DNA of 64,000 bases from Hymenobacter taeanensis (GCF_013137895.1 NZ_CP053538.1:3007001-3071000), one strand, 5' to 3'. Shown: positions 8,843-18,095, counted from the first letter of the stretch. The notes: generated by a model not told the origin, from the sequence alone. A program made the numbers and translations.

Positions 8843-9136
8843 ATGGAACCTAATCCCTCTCCCCAGCCGCCCACCCCGGGCCCCAATACGCTACCCGCCA
8901 AAGGTACTGCGGATACCCAGCGCGCCGGCGCCGATGTTAGCACCAACCTGCCCCCACCTGATAGCACCCCGGCATCTGCGCCACCTGCTGCACCCAATTC
9001 AGAGGAAGATACTACCGGCTCCGCAAGTGAAACCATTACGGAGGTTCCCACCGACCCTACCGTAGCCTCAGAAGCCGGCCCCAGCGGTGATGCAGACCCC
9101 GGCGCCAGCAATACCAGTAACGATGAGCCACTGTAA
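8843..9136 (+). CDS. Proline/serine/threonine-rich small protein
   Basis: A 97-residue frame from ATG 8843 encodes an almost entirely disordered protein rich in Pro, Ser, Thr, Ala, Asp and Glu, without Cys, Trp or hydrophobic segments. It is followed after 28 bases by a terminator-like hairpin on the same strand, which supports it being transcribed. No homologous family is recognised. It could be a low-complexity cytoplasmic protein or a chance frame in GC-rich DNA. The lack of aromatic residues fits intrinsic disorder. Confidence 0.5.
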   Translation: MEPNPSPQPPTPGPNTLPAKGTADTQRAGADVSTNLPPPDSTPASAPPAAPNSEEDTTGSASETITEVPTDPTVASEAGPSGDADPGASNTSNDEPL

Positions 9137-9164
9137 AGAAGCTGGTTCATTACCTCTAACCCAA

Positions 9165-9198
9165 CAGAGCCCGACGCATTGCGCCGGGCTCTGTCGTG
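9165..9198 (+). terminator. Rho-independent-like terminator
   Basis: CAGAGCCCG (9165-9173) pairs with CGGGCTCTG (9185-9193), followed by TCGTGTT. The stem is perfect over nine pairs; the T-tract is weak. It lies just after the proline-rich small gene. Confidence 0.55.
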
Positions 9199-9669
9199 TT
9201 CGGTGGCCTAGAACTAAAAGTCGGCGCAGCCAAGAGAGCCGTAAGCAGCGCCAGTAGGCTAGTGCGCCGCTCCAAAGTTAGTGTGTAAAATGAGGGAAGA
9301 AGTTGCTTCCCAAGGCGCAAGAAAGGTCTGGATTTAGAAATGAAGCCAGGGGTAGCTAGGCACTTCTCCGGAAAGCAAAGGCAACACCGAGCTGCAATGC
9401 ACGAAAGGATATTGGGAGGGGAGAGCAAAGCAGGCAGTGCAGGCAGCGCTAAGTCAACTCAAGACCCAACCGCCTCAGAGGTATAAAACAGGAAGTGGTA
9501 TTCGGGCGTGGAAACTGCGCGATTTTCTAATTGTTACAGGTCTTCTGAGTTTTGTTCGTGGCTGCTTTAGCGTTGTCTCTTAGCTGCTGTTGCGCCTTCA
9601 AATTAAGGGGCTTTATCATTACCTTGGAAGCCACAGGTATTCTATAATTTCTCTCTGGCTTATCCTATT
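9199..9669. other. Intergenic region without recognised gene
   Basis: About 470 bases hold no convincing coding frame. The one long minus-strand reading here (9156-9428) runs through the terminator hairpin and has an unlikely composition. The last 200 bases are AT-richer than the surroundings and presumably carry the promoter of the secreted-protein gene at 9670. Confidence 0.5.
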
Positions 9670-10431
9670 ATGAGGTTTATTCTGGCTTTCCTGCTGGCCC
9701 TGGGGGTTGTACACGCGTCGCAAGCTAAATGCTACACCGAAGGCTTAGCGTTCTGGCCCACCAGCAAAAGGATTCAGGCAAACTCCTGCATACTGATTGA
9801 CGGCTTCGCGAATAGTCAACGTATCATTCAGGGGCTCGGCACTTCCTATGAGGCGTTTTTTCAGGTAGGCACGCAGCGTGTGCCGCTACAGGTAAAAGAA
9901 ATACTGGTAGGCCAGTATGGGTTGTCGCAGGCTGTGTTGCAGCCACGTACAAGCTTGACAGTAGGTGAGCAGTACGAGCTGATTATTCGCGGAAAAGGCG
10001 CCAAATCAGGCAATGCCATTGAAAGCCCCTCTGGGTTTGGCAGAGACAGGGTTATCTACACAGTTGAGGCAGGCCTAGATCAAACTTCCCCAACCTGGGT
10101 GGCACCGCTCCGAGAAAAAAGCAAGCACTATGTTGAAATGGGCTGCGGCCCTGAAGTAGCAGTAGAGTTTGCGGGCGTGGTCTATGACCAGTCAACGTAC
10201 TTGGTGAAAGCCACAGTGAAAGACCTGCACACTGGCAAAACCACTCAGTACTATCTACAGCCCGACAAGGCCGGGTTAGTTTCGGTAGGCCACGGCATGT
10301 GCGCTGGCGCGTTTATGCTGGAGAAGGGCAAGCTCTTTTCGGTAACGTTCAGCCTCCTGGATGCCTCGGGCAACACCACGCCATGGGTTGGACCAGCTAT
10401 ACAGTTCACCAGTCCGGAAATAGCCGGCTAA
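9670..10431 (+). CDS. Secreted protein of unknown function
   Basis: The protein has 253 residues with a clean signal peptide (MRFILAFLLALGVVHASQA). The mature part is mainly beta-strand, with cysteines in KCYTEG, NSCILI, MGCGPE and MCAGAF that could form disulfides. Phrases such as VGEQYELIIRG suggest an Ig-like or calcium-independent adhesion fold, but no named family is recognised. It stands alone, with a long AT-richer leader upstream and no partner gene within 150 bases downstream. A role in the periplasm or at the cell surface is inferred only from the signal peptide. Confidence 0.75.
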   Translation: MRFILAFLLALGVVHASQAKCYTEGLAFWPTSKRIQANSCILIDGFANSQRIIQGLGTSYEAFFQVGTQRVPLQVKEILVGQYGLSQAVLQPRTSLTVGEQYELIIRGKGAKSGNAIESPSGFGRDRVIYTVEAGLDQTSPTWVAPLREKSKHYVEMGCGPEVAVEFAGVVYDQSTYLVKATVKDLHTGKTTQYYLQPDKAGLVSVGHGMCAGAFMLEKGKLFSVTFSLLDASGNTTPWVGPAIQFTSPEIAG

Positions 10432-10590
10432 TAGGTTGTTTTAGCCTCTCGCATCTGGTTTTGCTTCTGGGGGAAGGCTCACACACTTCAATCAGGAGCG
10501 CCATATTAAAACTGCCAAATCTGCCTTAACCTCTTCTCAGGCTAATGGTGTGCCAAAGGAGAGGTTCAGGCAGGTTCGCAGCAGCGCTTA

Positions 10591-10830
10591 CTAATTGGAA
10601 GTGTTAAAGCCCTGCGTGCTGGTATCTCTGCTGTTTTTGTTGCGGTTATACAAGTACGCAGCGCCTGCGGCCAGGAGCGCGCCACCCATCAGCTTGCGGT
10701 TAAAGCCACCGCCCCGGCTGACAGTACTAGGATTAGCGGAAGTGTTTCGAGCTGAATTACCTCCAAACAGGCCCGACAACAGGCCACCCATTGTGCCGCT
10801 TGGTTTGCGGTCTGAACCAAATATGCTCAT
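10591..10830 (-). CDS. Small glycine-rich protein with one membrane segment
   Basis: The protein has 79 residues from the ATG at 10828-10830 (MSIFGSDRKPSGTMGG). A Gly/Leu-rich N-terminus (GGLLSGLFGGNSARN) is followed by a short hydrophobic segment LMGGALLAAGAAYLYNRN near residues 48-65 and a polar, Asn/Ser-rich tail. Similar small proteins with an LMGGALLAAGAAYLY-type helix are frequent in Cytophagales, with no known function. A longer in-frame start at 10902 is possible but adds a non-conserved-looking extension. It is convergent with the secreted-protein gene to its left. Confidence 0.6.
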   Translation of the reverse strand: MSIFGSDRKPSGTMGGLLSGLFGGNSARNTSANPSTVSRGGGFNRKLMGGALLAAGAAYLYNRNKNSRDTSTQGFNTSN

Positions 10831-10981
10831 GATTGAAAAGGAAGACAGTGAAGAACATACTACGGATTTTGAGCCGTCTGGGTCAAGTGAGTTGTCAGGC
10901 ATTTAATAGGCGCCGAAAAGTAAGTTTCGCTAAACTCGTACTAGATTCGGTCCTGATTATACCTTCCAACCCATCCGCTCT

Positions 10982-12259
10982 ATGAAATTACTTCTCTGCA
11001 TATCCCTGTTCTCACTTTCTCTGGCCGCCTGTGCTCAACCCACCTCGTCCGTTAAGGTGGAGGTTAAAAAAGTTAATGGGCGCTATGAGTTGCTGCGTGG
11101 CGGTAAGCCCTACTTCATCAAAGGAGCCGGTGGCGGTCAGTTTCCGGAGCGCGTGAAAGCGTACGGGGGCAACTCCATCCGTACCTGGAGCACCTATGGG
11201 GCCGAGAAAACCCTGGCGGAGGCCAACAAAAACGGCCTCACCGTAATGATGGGCTTGGATGTGGCCCGGGAGCGGCACGGCTTCGACTACAACGACCCCA
11301 AAGCCGTAGCCGACCAGCTTCAGCGCCTGCGCACCGAAGTGTTGAAGTACAAAAACGACCCCGCCCTGTTGTTTTGGGGCATTGGCAATGAGCTGAATCT
11401 GGAGTATACCAACCCCAAAGTGTGGGATGCCGTGCAGCAGATTGCCCAAATGATTCATGAGGTAGACCCCAACCACCCTACCAGCACGGTGCTAGCCGGC
11501 CTCAACCAGAAAGAGGTTGACTACATCAAGGCCAAATGCACCGCCGTGGATATACTCAGCATTAACACCTACGCCGGGCTGGCCTCTATTCCGCAGCAGG
11601 TGCGCACCACTGGCTGGACTGGCCCCTACGTGGTAGCGGAGTGGGGCCCCACCGGGCACTGGGAAAGCCCCGTTACACCCTGGAAAGCCTCAGTAGAAGA
11701 AACCAGCAGCCAGAAGGCCGCCGTGTATCAGAGCCGCTACGAGGCCTCAGTGGCCAAAGACAAAACGCAGTGCCTGGGTACTTACGTGTTTTTGTGGGGC
11801 CAGAAGCAGGAGCGCACCCCCACGTGGTACGGCCTGTTCACGGAAGACGGTAAAGAGTCAGAAGTGGTGGATGTGATGCAGTACCTGTGGAGTGGCAAGT
11901 GGCCTACGAACCGGGCGCCGCACTTGGCGTCGTTCCTGCTGAATGGGCAAAAGGCTACCGACAACATCTACCTGCAACCCGGCCAGAGCGTGCCCGTAGC
12001 AACCGCCGTGACGGACCCCGATAAAGACCTAATTACGTACCGCTATGAGTTGCTACCGGAAAGCACCGACCTCAAATCGGGCGGTGACCGGGAGGAGCGC
12101 CCCAAACCTGTTACCGGCTTGATTCCGGCCAATGCCAAAGCGCAAACTAACCTCAAAGCTCCCGCCAAGGAAGGCGCTTACCGCCTGTTTATCTATGCCT
12201 ATGATGGGCACGATAACGTGGCCACGGCCAACATTCCGTTTTATGTAAAGGAGAAGTAA
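10982..12259 (+). CDS. Lipoprotein glycoside hydrolase-like (GH-A clan, GH2-type barrel)
   Basis: The protein has 425 residues with a lipoprotein signal (SLFSLSLAACAQP, lipidation at Cys17). A TIM-barrel catalytic domain follows. GGNSIRTWSTYG is the early barrel strand, LLFWGIGNELNLEY contains the probable acid/base glutamate after Asn, and GPYVVAEWGPTGHW contains the probable nucleophile glutamate. This spacing matches clan GH-A enzymes such as GH2. The last 100 residues (from about 320) form a beta-sandwich-like domain. It is likely anchored in the outer or inner membrane and acts on an extracellular glycan; substrate is unknown. The next gene starts two bases after its stop, so both are probably one transcript. 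Confidence 0.8.
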   Translation: MKLLLCISLFSLSLAACAQPTSSVKVEVKKVNGRYELLRGGKPYFIKGAGGGQFPERVKAYGGNSIRTWSTYGAEKTLAEANKNGLTVMMGLDVARERHGFDYNDPKAVADQLQRLRTEVLKYKNDPALLFWGIGNELNLEYTNPKVWDAVQQIAQMIHEVDPNHPTSTVLAGLNQKEVDYIKAKCTAVDILSINTYAGLASIPQQVRTTGWTGPYVVAEWGPTGHWESPVTPWKASVEETSSQKAAVYQSRYEASVAKDKTQCLGTYVFLWGQKQERTPTWYGLFTEDGKESEVVDVMQYLWSGKWPTNRAPHLASFLLNGQKATDNIYLQPGQSVPVATAVTDPDKDLITYRYELLPESTDLKSGGDREERPKPVTGLIPANAKAQTNLKAPAKEGAYRLFIYAYDGHDNVATANIPFYVKEK

Positions 12260-12261
12260 CC

Positions 12262-12765
12262 ATGTCTTTCAAGCTCCGCGCGTGGTCACCCGACGACCTG
12301 CCCAGCCTCGTTCGTAATGCTAACAACCCGGCAATTGCTGGCTTCATGAATGACCAGTTTCCGCATCCTTACACGAAGGAAACGGGCCGGAACTTCATTG
12401 CCATGGCCAGCCAGGAAAGTCCGCTGCACATCTTCGCCATTGAGGTCGAAGGCGAAGCCGTAGGTGGTATTGGCATCCACCCGCGCACCAATATTGAGCG
12501 CAAGAACGCCGAAATGGGGTACTGGCTTGGAGAACCGTTCTGGGGCCGGGGCATCATCACCGAGGCGGTGAAGCAACTAGTGGCCTACGGTTTCCAGACC
12601 TTTGATATTAACCGCATTTTCGCGCGCCCATTCGGTACCAACCTGGCCTCGCAACGCGTACTGGAGAAGGCCGGCTTTAAGCTGGAAGGCCGCTTCGAGA
12701 AAACGTTCATCAAGAACGGGGAGTATCTGGATGAGTTGGTATATGCCGTACGGCGCCCTGAGTAA
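12262..12765 (+). CDS. GNAT-family N-acetyltransferase (RimJ/RimL-like)
   Basis: The protein has 167 residues with the GNAT fold of the Acetyltransf_3 group. It starts MSFKLRAWSPDDLPSLVRNA, then VGGIGIHPRT, then the acetyl-CoA binding loop EPFWGRGIITEAVKQLVAY and NLASQRVLEKAGFKLEG near the C-terminus. Such enzymes acetylate N-termini of ribosomal proteins, antibiotics or small amines; the substrate cannot be told from sequence. It is coupled to the glycoside hydrolase gene with a two-base gap, and faces sbcD convergently with a 40-base gap. Confidence 0.88.
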   Translation: MSFKLRAWSPDDLPSLVRNANNPAIAGFMNDQFPHPYTKETGRNFIAMASQESPLHIFAIEVEGEAVGGIGIHPRTNIERKNAEMGYWLGEPFWGRGIITEAVKQLVAYGFQTFDINRIFARPFGTNLASQRVLEKAGFKLEGRFEKTFIKNGEYLDELVYAVRRPE

Positions 12766-12805
12766 AGCAAGGGTATTGCTGGTTTGAGTACAGACGAAAA
12801 GTGGC

Positions 12806-14032
12806 CTAGAGGCTTTCCAGCAACTCATCAAACGTGCGTAACAACTCGGCGCGGCCTTCTGCAGACTCAGTTTCCAGGCGCTGCTCAAATACTTCGCGCT
12901 CCGTGAAATCGTGGAGGCTGCGGGTGAGAGGCTCTTCCGTGTCTTCTTCGCCGAGCGCCCGGAGCTTCACCAAACGGAAGTGGCGGCGAGCTAGTACCTC
13001 CAGTTGCTTGCGGTCCAACTCCTGAATCACTTTCAGCAGGGCATCGGCAACTTCCAGCTGAGTAAGCTCGGAGTGAATTTGCACATCGGCCCATGCTGGC
13101 AGCAGGAAACCGGTATTATCATAGGCCTGTAGGCCAGTCATAACTTCCTCTAGGGTGCCATGGAAACGAATGAGGCGGCGCGTGCCGGGCACTTCCAGCG
13201 TTTCCAGGGTGTGCAGCTTGCCCGATGCAAACTCCAACAGCAACACCTCTTTGGGGTGGCCAATTTCAGAGAACGACAGCGGAATAGGGGAGCCAGAGTA
13301 GCGGATATGCTCGCGGCCACCTACGCGCTGGGGGCGGTGCAAGTGGCCTAGCGCCACGTAATCGAACACATCGGGGAAATGGTCGGCGGTAATCTGGCCC
13401 AGGTTGCCCACATGAATGGTGCGCTCTGAATCTGAAGGCGCGGCGCCGGCGGCGTATAGGTGGCCGGTGGCTAGCACAGGGAGCCCCAGGTCTTTGAGCT
13501 GCCACACTTGCTCTGCGGCGGCCAGGCGGGCGTAGTGGTCGGCAATGCCTTGCTTGATGCGGGCCTCGCGCTCCTCGGCGGTTTCGCCGGGCACCGAGAG
13601 GCGCACGTCCCGGTCGCGCAGAAAGGGCACCGCGCACACTACCAGGCCAGGCTTGCCAGCGGCATCATCGAGCACCAGCACCTGATCCTCAAAACACTCC
13701 GGCACGCATCCTACCACGTGCACCCGCAAGTGGCGCAGCAAACGAGCCGGGGCATTGAGCGTAGCGGGCGAGTCGTGGTTGCCGCCCACTACCACAATAT
13801 CACGGCAGCCGGTGCCCCGCATGTTCAGCAGGAAGGAGTAATACAGCTCCAGTGCCTGGTTAGAGGGCGAACCGGTATCGAAGATGTCACCGGCAATAAC
13901 CAGCACTTCCACTCGCTGCTCGCGCACTGTTTCCACCAGCCACTCCAGAAAGTGACGGTGTTCCTCGGTGCGTTCGTGGCCACTGATGAAGCGTTGGCCC
14001 AGGTGCCAGTCGGCGGTGTGTAATACGCGCAT
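12806..14032 (-). CDS. sbcD: SbcD exonuclease subunit (Mre11-like)
   Basis: The protein has 408 residues from the ATG at 14030-14032; a GTG two codons earlier is the alternative. All calcineurin-like phosphoesterase motifs of SbcD are present: MRVLHTADWHLGQRF, VLVIAGDIFDTGSPSN, IVVVGGNHDSPATLN, VLATGHLYAAG and YVALGHLHRPQ. A C-terminal capping region and helical tail follow. SbcD is the Mn2+-dependent nuclease of the SbcCD complex, which removes hairpins and covalently blocked ends during replication. Its usual neighbour sbcC is not directly downstream; instead a GNAT gene on the opposite strand follows, and the sbcC start lies at the left edge of the window. Confidence 0.95.
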   Translation of the reverse strand: MRVLHTADWHLGQRFISGHERTEEHRHFLEWLVETVREQRVEVLVIAGDIFDTGSPSNQALELYYSFLLNMRGTGCRDIVVVGGNHDSPATLNAPARLLRHLRVHVVGCVPECFEDQVLVLDDAAGKPGLVVCAVPFLRDRDVRLSVPGETAEEREARIKQGIADHYARLAAAEQVWQLKDLGLPVLATGHLYAAGAAPSDSERTIHVGNLGQITADHFPDVFDYVALGHLHRPQRVGGREHIRYSGSPIPLSFSEIGHPKEVLLLEFASGKLHTLETLEVPGTRRLIRFHGTLEEVMTGLQAYDNTGFLLPAWADVQIHSELTQLEVADALLKVIQELDRKQLEVLARRHFRLVKLRALGEEDTEEPLTRSLHDFTEREVFEQRLETESAEGRAELLRTFDELLESL

Positions 14033-14107
14033 GACCACAAAAATACGGTTCTTCTGCCTGAACTTCTACTGCAGGGGTAGAGGAAGATCGGCAGGAGGGA
14101 AGGGCAG

Positions 14108-14161
14108 CCCGCAAACAAAGCGCGGAGGCCTCAAGAGTATAACCTCCCTGAACCTCCGCGC
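14108..14161 (-). terminator. Terminator of the CstB-like gene
   Basis: On the minus strand GCGCGGAGG (from 14161-14153) pairs with CCTCCGCGC (14128-14120), followed by TTTGTTTG. The nine-pair stem lies 33-75 bases after the stop of the metallo-beta-lactamase/rhodanese gene. Confidence 0.6.
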
Positions 14162-14193
14162 CACGGTTGAGCGAGTAGCAGCTGTGTGAGCAA

Positions 14194-15570
14194 TTAATGC
14201 ACTGACTGCGTCTGAAACGTAGAGATGGCCTCGCCTAGATCAAGCACCTCGGTGCCGGGCAAAGCCGCTTGCAGAATGCTGGCCCCAGCGGCAGAGCGGT
14301 AGCCGCCGGCGCAGTGTACTAACACGGGCTTGTTGGTGGGTACTTCGTGGGCTCGCTCGCGCAGCTCTGGCAGCGGTATCAGCAGGGCGTTTTCGAAGAT
14401 AGGTTGCCTAGCCTCGGTGCGGTTACGAATGTCAACGATGGTGAAGTCTTCGGGCCGCTCCCGAACGTGGTCTACGGCTACCTCGGGGCTGGCTACGGGC
14501 AGCTGCTGAGGCGCCAGCAATGCACCGCGCACGTTGCCCTCGTAGCCAATCTTAGCCGTTTTGCGGATTACCGTGTCCAGGCCTATCTGGGAGTCTGCCA
14601 GCAGGTAGAAGGGTTCGTTAGGTCCCACAACAGAGCCCAGCCAGGTTTCAAATTTACCGCCATCCATCAGGTTAATGGCGCCGGGCAAGTGGCCCTCCCG
14701 GAACTGCGCGGCCGGGCGCGTATCAATTATCAATACACCGGGCTCCATTTCTTTCTCGCTAAACAAGCGCGGCACCGCCCTGATGCTGTCTTCAAAAGGC
14801 AGTGCGCCCTGCTTGTTCAGGAGCACATCGTGGCCAAAATACTTGGGCATGAAGGGCTGATCTTCAAGCAGCACTTTCACAAACTCCTCCTCCGACATGG
14901 GCTGCAGGGCGTAGTTGGTTTTCAACTCCTTGCCAATGGTGCTGTCCAGGTCGGGGCTGGTGGTTTTGCCGCAGAGTGAGCCGGGGCCGTGGGCCGGGTA
15001 CACGCGGGTAGTGGCAGGCAGGGTCATGAGCTTCTGACGCGTGCTCTGGTAGAGTTGGGCCGCCAGCTCCTCGCGGCTGTGGCCACCCACGTTGTCGTCT
15101 TCGCGCAGGTCGGGGCGGCCCACATCGCCTACAAAAAGGGTGTCGCCGGTGAATACGGCGCGGGTCTGGCCGAGTTCATCCATCAGGATAATGCTGATAG
15201 AATCGGGGGAGTGGCCGGGGGTGTTAATAGCGTGCAGCTCCACGGTACCGAGCGAAATACGGTCGCCCTCATCGAAGGGCTGGTGGGGGTAGCCTGCCTT
15301 TACCAGCTTGCTGACGTAGATGGTGGCGCCGGTTTCCTGGGCAATTTCCAGGTGGCTGCTTACAAAGTCGGCGTGGGGGTGAGTTTCGATAACCCCAATA
15401 ATGTTTGCCTCGTGCTCGTCGGCGAAATCGTAGTATGGTTGGGGGTCACGGGCGGGGTCGATAATGACCACTTGGCGGCCGCAACGGACGGCGTAGCTCG
15501 CGTGGGCCAGGCCTTTGTCGTAGAACTGCTGAATTTGTACCGACGTGGTACTACTGGGCAGAGGACTCAT
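14194..15570 (-). CDS. CstB-like persulfide dioxygenase/rhodanese (stand-alone paralogue)
   Basis: The protein has 458 residues from the ATG at 15568-15570. The metallo-beta-lactamase domain (about 10-250) has IETHPHADFVSSHLE, INTPGHSPDSISI and VFTGDTLFVGDVGRPDL, which supply the metal ligands of persulfide dioxygenases. A central rhodanese-like domain (about 265-360) lacks a catalytic cysteine (FYLLADSQIG at that place). The C-terminal rhodanese has the intact loop VLVHCAGGYRSAAG. This three-domain layout is that of CstB, which converts persulfides to sulfite and thiosulfate. A close paralogue sits in the sulfur operon at 33.8-35.2 kb. This copy has its own terminator and no sulfur genes beside it. 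Confidence 0.85.
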   Translation of the reverse strand: MSPLPSSTTSVQIQQFYDKGLAHASYAVRCGRQVVIIDPARDPQPYYDFADEHEANIIGVIETHPHADFVSSHLEIAQETGATIYVSKLVKAGYPHQPFDEGDRISLGTVELHAINTPGHSPDSISIILMDELGQTRAVFTGDTLFVGDVGRPDLREDDNVGGHSREELAAQLYQSTRQKLMTLPATTRVYPAHGPGSLCGKTTSPDLDSTIGKELKTNYALQPMSEEEFVKVLLEDQPFMPKYFGHDVLLNKQGALPFEDSIRAVPRLFSEKEMEPGVLIIDTRPAAQFREGHLPGAINLMDGGKFETWLGSVVGPNEPFYLLADSQIGLDTVIRKTAKIGYEGNVRGALLAPQQLPVASPEVAVDHVRERPEDFTIVDIRNRTEARQPIFENALLIPLPELRERAHEVPTNKPVLVHCAGGYRSAAGASILQAALPGTEVLDLGEAISTFQTQSVH

Positions 15571-15805
15571 GGGTGTAGGATGTGGTGAATGCGCCACCGT
15601 GGGAGCAAGCCGTAGCGGGGTGCACGTTTTCAAATATACGCAGCCACAATTGCTATGCTACTGGTTGAGCTCATAATGTCAGAGGACGTAAGGTGTAAGC
15701 TGCTGAGTACTATGAAGCTACTAAATCCTCCGCGATAGTGGGAGCGATTGATGAATGTCTGGCCTTTTTTGATACTGGCTGCCTGGCTAGGCCACTACAC
15801 TGCAC

Positions 15806-15838
15806 AAAAAAAAGCTCTGGCGGTGAGCCAGAGCTTTT
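15806..15838 (-). terminator. Strong terminator of the Spy/LTXXQ-like gene
   Basis: The minus strand reads AAAGCTCTGGC, a loop of five bases, GCCAGAGCTTT and further T residues (plus-strand A-run 15806-15813). The stem is perfect and the T-tract long. It lies 20 bases after the stop codon at 15858. Confidence 0.85.
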
Positions 15839-15857
15839 CACTAGGAATTCTGAAAAA

Positions 15858-16307
15858 CTACGATTTAACTTTCATCTTCATCTTACCATTTTCCATGCCA
15901 TCCTGGCGCCTTTCCTGCTGCTGTTCGCGCAGTTGAGTGTATTTGGTCAGCTGGTCGGGGGTGAGTACCGCCTTCAGTTGGGTATCGTACTTATCGCGGG
16001 TAGCCTTCATAGATTGCATAGCGGCGCGCCGGTCAGTGCCCGCCATAACGTTGCTACGCATCGACTGCATCTCCTGAGCCTCGGCCAGCGCTATGCTTTT
16101 TACCTGGGTAGCTTGGTCAGCAGAGAGGCCTAGCTGTTTGGTGAGGCGCTGGGCCTGCAGGTCAGCGCGCTGCTCAGGCGTCATGTTCATACGGCCCTGG
16201 CCTTTCTGGCCCTGGCGCAGTACCCGGTCTTGGGTGGGAGCAGTTTGTGCAGAGACCGAACCGGCAGTAAGAGCAACCGCGGCCAGGAGAACGAGCATCT
16301 TTTTCAT
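15858..16307 (-). CDS. Small periplasmic Spy/LTXXQ- or DUF4890-like protein
   Basis: The protein has 149 residues with a signal peptide (LVLLAAVALTAGSVSAQ). The mature part is helical and rich in Gln, Arg and Met. Phrases such as MTPEQRADLQAQRLTKQLGL and LTPDQLTKYTQLREQQQER repeat the pattern L-T-x-x-Q seen in Spy/CpxP-like periplasmic chaperones and in DUF4890 proteins of Bacteroidota. It probably forms a cradle of helices in the periplasm that protects proteins under envelope stress. It is monocistronic, with a strong terminator downstream. Confidence 0.75.
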   Translation of the reverse strand: MKKMLVLLAAVALTAGSVSAQTAPTQDRVLRQGQKGQGRMNMTPEQRADLQAQRLTKQLGLSADQATQVKSIALAEAQEMQSMRSNVMAGTDRRAAMQSMKATRDKYDTQLKAVLTPDQLTKYTQLREQQQERRQDGMENGKMKMKVKS

Positions 16308-16519
16308 AATTGTAGAGTCTGTGTGGAAGAGTTACGGCGGGTTAGAGAGCCAAACTTCGTTAAGGTTTAATTCTTAGCTCAAAACATACCGGCAACATCC
16401 CTGCCAACGCCAGCAATCAACAGAAAGGCCTATATTCGGGCCACGTTGCTGCTTGCAGGCAGCTTTACTTGCAAAATCTTCACCTCACTTACCCTTTTCT
16501 TTCCTCTCTCACAATCCAT

Positions 16520-18073
16520 ATGGCAAATATTTTCGCCAAAAAACCGCTGTCCCAGCTGCTGGGCGAAGCCAACACCTCGGGTGAAGGGTCGCTGAAGCGC
16601 ACATTGGGTGCAGCTAACCTCGTGGCCCTGGGCGTGGGCGCTATCATCGGGGCTGGCTTGTTTGTACGTACCGCCGCCGCCGCCGCGCAGGCTGCCGGGC
16701 CTGGTGTTACGCTGGCCTTCATTGTAGCGGCCATTGGCTGCGCCTTTGCTGGTCTTTGCTACGCCGAGTTTGCGGCCATGATTCCGATTGCCGGTTCAGC
16801 TTACACCTACGCTTACACCACCATGGGTGAGTTTGTAGCTTGGGTAATTGGTTGGGCCCTGATTATGGAATATGCCCTGGGGGCAGCCACAGTTAGTATT
16901 GCCTGGAGCGAATACCTCAATAAGCTCTTAGAAGTCTTTGGCACCCGAATACCCTATGAGCTGTGCCACGCGCCCAGCGAAGGAGGCTGGCTTAACCTGC
17001 CTGCCCTGTTGGTTATTATTGCCCTAAGCCTGTTGCTCATTAAGGGCACTCAGGAGTCGGCTACGTTCAATGCCATTATTGTGGTAGTGAAAGTGGTTAT
17101 TGTATTGGTATTCATTGCAGTAGGCTGGCAGTTTATTGACCCCGCCAACCACACGCCTTACCTGATTCCGGCCGATGCTGCGCCCGTAACCGACGCCGCT
17201 GGTAAAGTAGTGCACGAGTACACTAACTGGAACAAGCACGGCTACGGTGGTATTCTCGGGGGCGCGGCCATTGTGTTCTTCGCCTTCATTGGTTTTGATG
17301 CCGTGAGCACCGCCGCCCAGGAAGCCAAGAACCCCAAGCGCGACATGCCCATCGGTATCCTTGGCTCGCTGGCTGTCTGCACCATTCTTTACATCCTGTT
17401 CGGCCACGTGCTGACGGGTGTTGCCAACTGGCGTGAGTTTGCTGACCCCACCAAGGGCGGCGAGGCTTCAGTGGCCTACGCTATCCGGGAGCACATGCCC
17501 GGCTACGGCTGGCTATCTACGGCCGTTACGGTGGCCATCCTGGCCGGCTTCTCGTCGGTAATCTTGGTAATGCTCATGGGCCAGAGCCGCGTGTTCTTCT
17601 CCATGGCCAACGACGGTCTGATGCCGAAGGCTTTCTCGGAGCTGCACCCCAAGTTCCGTACTCCTTATAAGTCCAACCTGGTGCTGCTGGTTTTTGTGGG
17701 AGCTTTTGCCGCCTTCGTGCCCGGCTCTTTAGCCGGCGACCTAACCTCCTTCGGTACGCTGCTGGCCTTCGTACTGGTGTCCATTGGTGTATGGCTGATG
17801 CGCAAGTCTAATCCCGAGCAGCACCGCCCATTCCGCTCGCCGCTTTCTTCGGCTAGCTTCCCGCTAGTGCCAATTCTGGGAGCCGTTATCTGCCTGCTGA
17901 TGATTGCCGCCCTCGACCTGTTCACCCTGCAGGTGGCCATCGTCTGGATGGTATTGGGCTTCATTGTCTATTTCATCTACGGCAAGAACAACTCCAAGCT
18001 GCAGCAAGGCATTGTGGTGGTACCCAAAGAGATGGAGGAGGAATTTTTCATCGAGCCCATCGACAAGAAATAG
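16520..18073 (+). CDS. APC-superfamily amino acid permease
   Basis: The protein has 517 residues from ATG 16520; the longer frame from 16469 would add a non-membrane extension. About 12-14 transmembrane helices are visible. The first is the APC signature GVGAIIGAGLFVRTAAAAAQ, followed by AGLCYAEFAAMIPIAGSAYT in helices 2-3 and FFAFIGFDAVSTAAQEAKNP in the 6-loop-7 region. The resemblance is to the cationic amino acid/YfnA group of proton-coupled importers. The C-terminus is cytoplasmic and acidic. The gene is monocistronic with a strong terminator directly after it. Confidence 0.9.
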   Translation: MANIFAKKPLSQLLGEANTSGEGSLKRTLGAANLVALGVGAIIGAGLFVRTAAAAAQAAGPGVTLAFIVAAIGCAFAGLCYAEFAAMIPIAGSAYTYAYTTMGEFVAWVIGWALIMEYALGAATVSIAWSEYLNKLLEVFGTRIPYELCHAPSEGGWLNLPALLVIIALSLLLIKGTQESATFNAIIVVVKVVIVLVFIAVGWQFIDPANHTPYLIPADAAPVTDAAGKVVHEYTNWNKHGYGGILGGAAIVFFAFIGFDAVSTAAQEAKNPKRDMPIGILGSLAVCTILYILFGHVLTGVANWREFADPTKGGEASVAYAIREHMPGYGWLSTAVTVAILAGFSSVILVMLMGQSRVFFSMANDGLMPKAFSELHPKFRTPYKSNLVLLVFVGAFAAFVPGSLAGDLTSFGTLLAFVLVSIGVWLMRKSNPEQHRPFRSPLSSASFPLVPILGAVICLLMIAALDLFTLQVAIVWMVLGFIVYFIYGKNNSKLQQGIVVVPKEMEEEFFIEPIDKK

Positions 18074-18095
18074 TCTGCTAGGCCACTAGCTAAAT

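Noticed and set aside
9156..9428. A 90-codon minus-strand frame in the gap before 9670
   Set aside because: It reads through the terminator hairpin, is cysteine- and leucine-rich in an irregular way and has no homologue I recognise.
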